Assembly (NCBI RefSeq): GCF_008932245.1
Contig: NZ_CP034909.1
Coordinates: 1,550,001-1,614,000 of the forward strand
Direction of reading: 5' to 3'
Origin: Sinorhizobium alkalisoli
GTDB lineage: Bacteria > Pseudomonadota > Alphaproteobacteria > Rhizobiales > Rhizobiaceae
DNA length: 64,000 nt
Positions 63,722 through 64,000 of the stretch are shown piece after piece (position 1 is the first letter of the stretch; each line of letters begins with the position of its first letter). The translations under genes were made by a program, and so were the position numbers. Under the pieces are notes generated by a model. The model had not been told where the DNA came from. It saw only the letters and a list, made by a program, of their open reading frames with translations, and ran no database searches.

Positions 63722-64000
63722 GGACGATCTCCAGGTGCTTCTGCAGCCGCTTGCCATAGGCCTGGCTGACCCGGTCGAAGATGATGGCGATGCCGACGAT
63801 GGCGAGGCCGTTGAACATGCCGAGCGTGAAATACTGGTTGGCAATGGCCTTGAGAACCGGCTGGCCCAGGCCCTGGACGCCGATCATCGAGGCGATGACA
63901 ACCATTGCGAGCGCCATCATGATGGTCTGGTTGATCCCGGCCATGATCGTCGGCAGCGCCAGCGGAAGCTGTACGTTCTTCAGCTTCTGCCAGCCCGACG
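63714..64000 (-). CDS. choW: quaternary-amine ABC transporter permease (ChoW/ProW-like), 5' part outside window
   Basis: The last 94 or so codons of a ProW-type permease. The visible part contains the EAA-region tail [33 protein letters not shown] and the final membrane segment, then a short cytoplasmic end [19 protein letters not shown]. It overlaps choV by 8 bases and the gene continues past the right edge. A choX-type binding-protein gene would be expected further upstream. Confidence 0.88.
   Translation of the reverse strand, partial: SGWQKLKNVQLPLALPTIMAGINQTIMMALAMVVIASMIGVQGLGQPVLKAIANQYFTLGMFNGLAIVGIAIIFDRVSQAYGKRLQKHLEIVHG

Overview
The window looks like chromosomal DNA of a fast-growing rhizobium, most likely Sinorhizobium/Ensifer. 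The reasons are the high GC content, the alphaproteobacterial GTTC-N7-GTTC SOS box in front of recA, palindromic intergenic repeats of a type I know from Sinorhizobium, and a housekeeping backbone (purL-bolA-grxD, ttcA, glsA, rpsD, murI-trmJ-icd, alaS-recA) that I recall as typical of that group. Species assignment is inference. Accessory catabolic and transport modules are set between the backbone blocks, and several module edges carry insertion-sequence scars.

Layout. (1) 1-9318, minus strand: a carboxylic-acid utilisation operon with an AbrB-type membrane protein, a TctB/TctA/TctC tripartite tricarboxylate transporter, a CaiB-type CoA-transferase, an MmgE/PrpD protein, an enoyl-CoA hydratase/isomerase and an NDP-forming acyl-CoA synthetase that runs off the left edge. 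Divergent from it is a FadJ-type fusion enzyme (9744-11747) whose 3' end is replaced by foreign sequence beside a short inverted-repeat element, followed by an alpha/beta hydrolase. (2) 13198-22735: purL, bolA, a small basic protein, grxD, two tandem Bcr/CflA-type MFS exporters, a cupin/LysR divergent pair, an inositol-phosphatase-family protein and ttcA. (3) 22900-33002: a divergent catabolic island for alicyclic/aromatic acids. The minus arm has a GntR regulator, a TIM-barrel protein, a polar-amino-acid-type ABC transporter, a quinate/shikimate dehydrogenase, a CHMI-type tautomerase, AroQ and the stump of a Gfo/Idh/MocA dehydrogenase cut by an IS91-family remnant. The plus arm has an intradiol dioxygenase, an HpaH-type hydratase, an HpaI-type aldolase and a binding-protein-like domain without signal peptide. 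A palindromic operator sits inside the plus-arm promoter.

(4) 33118-36601: glutaminase, ribosomal protein S4 and a HerA-like ATPase. (5) 36954-41782: an AraC regulator and a Tat-exported PaoABC-type molybdenum aldehyde oxidoreductase. (6) 41812-49041: murI, trmJ, icd, a HAD phosphatase, a WYL regulator, a RidA-family gene with an amber codon at position 3, and a SulP transporter. (7) 49093-55253: alaS, recA and the pseudouridine catabolic pair psuK-psuG. (8) 55729-64000: an osmolyte module with a universal stress protein, a BCCT carrier, two head-to-head GlxA/AraC regulators, an IS110-family element inserted at the end of one regulator, a small unknown gene, and choV/choW-like quaternary-amine ABC transporter genes (choW cut by the right edge).

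I found no rRNA, tRNA or CRISPR array. The most unusual material is the mixed aromatic/alicyclic acid island (22.9-33.0 kb), the unassigned Tct/CaiB/PrpD operon (0-11.7 kb) and the broken genes at module edges.
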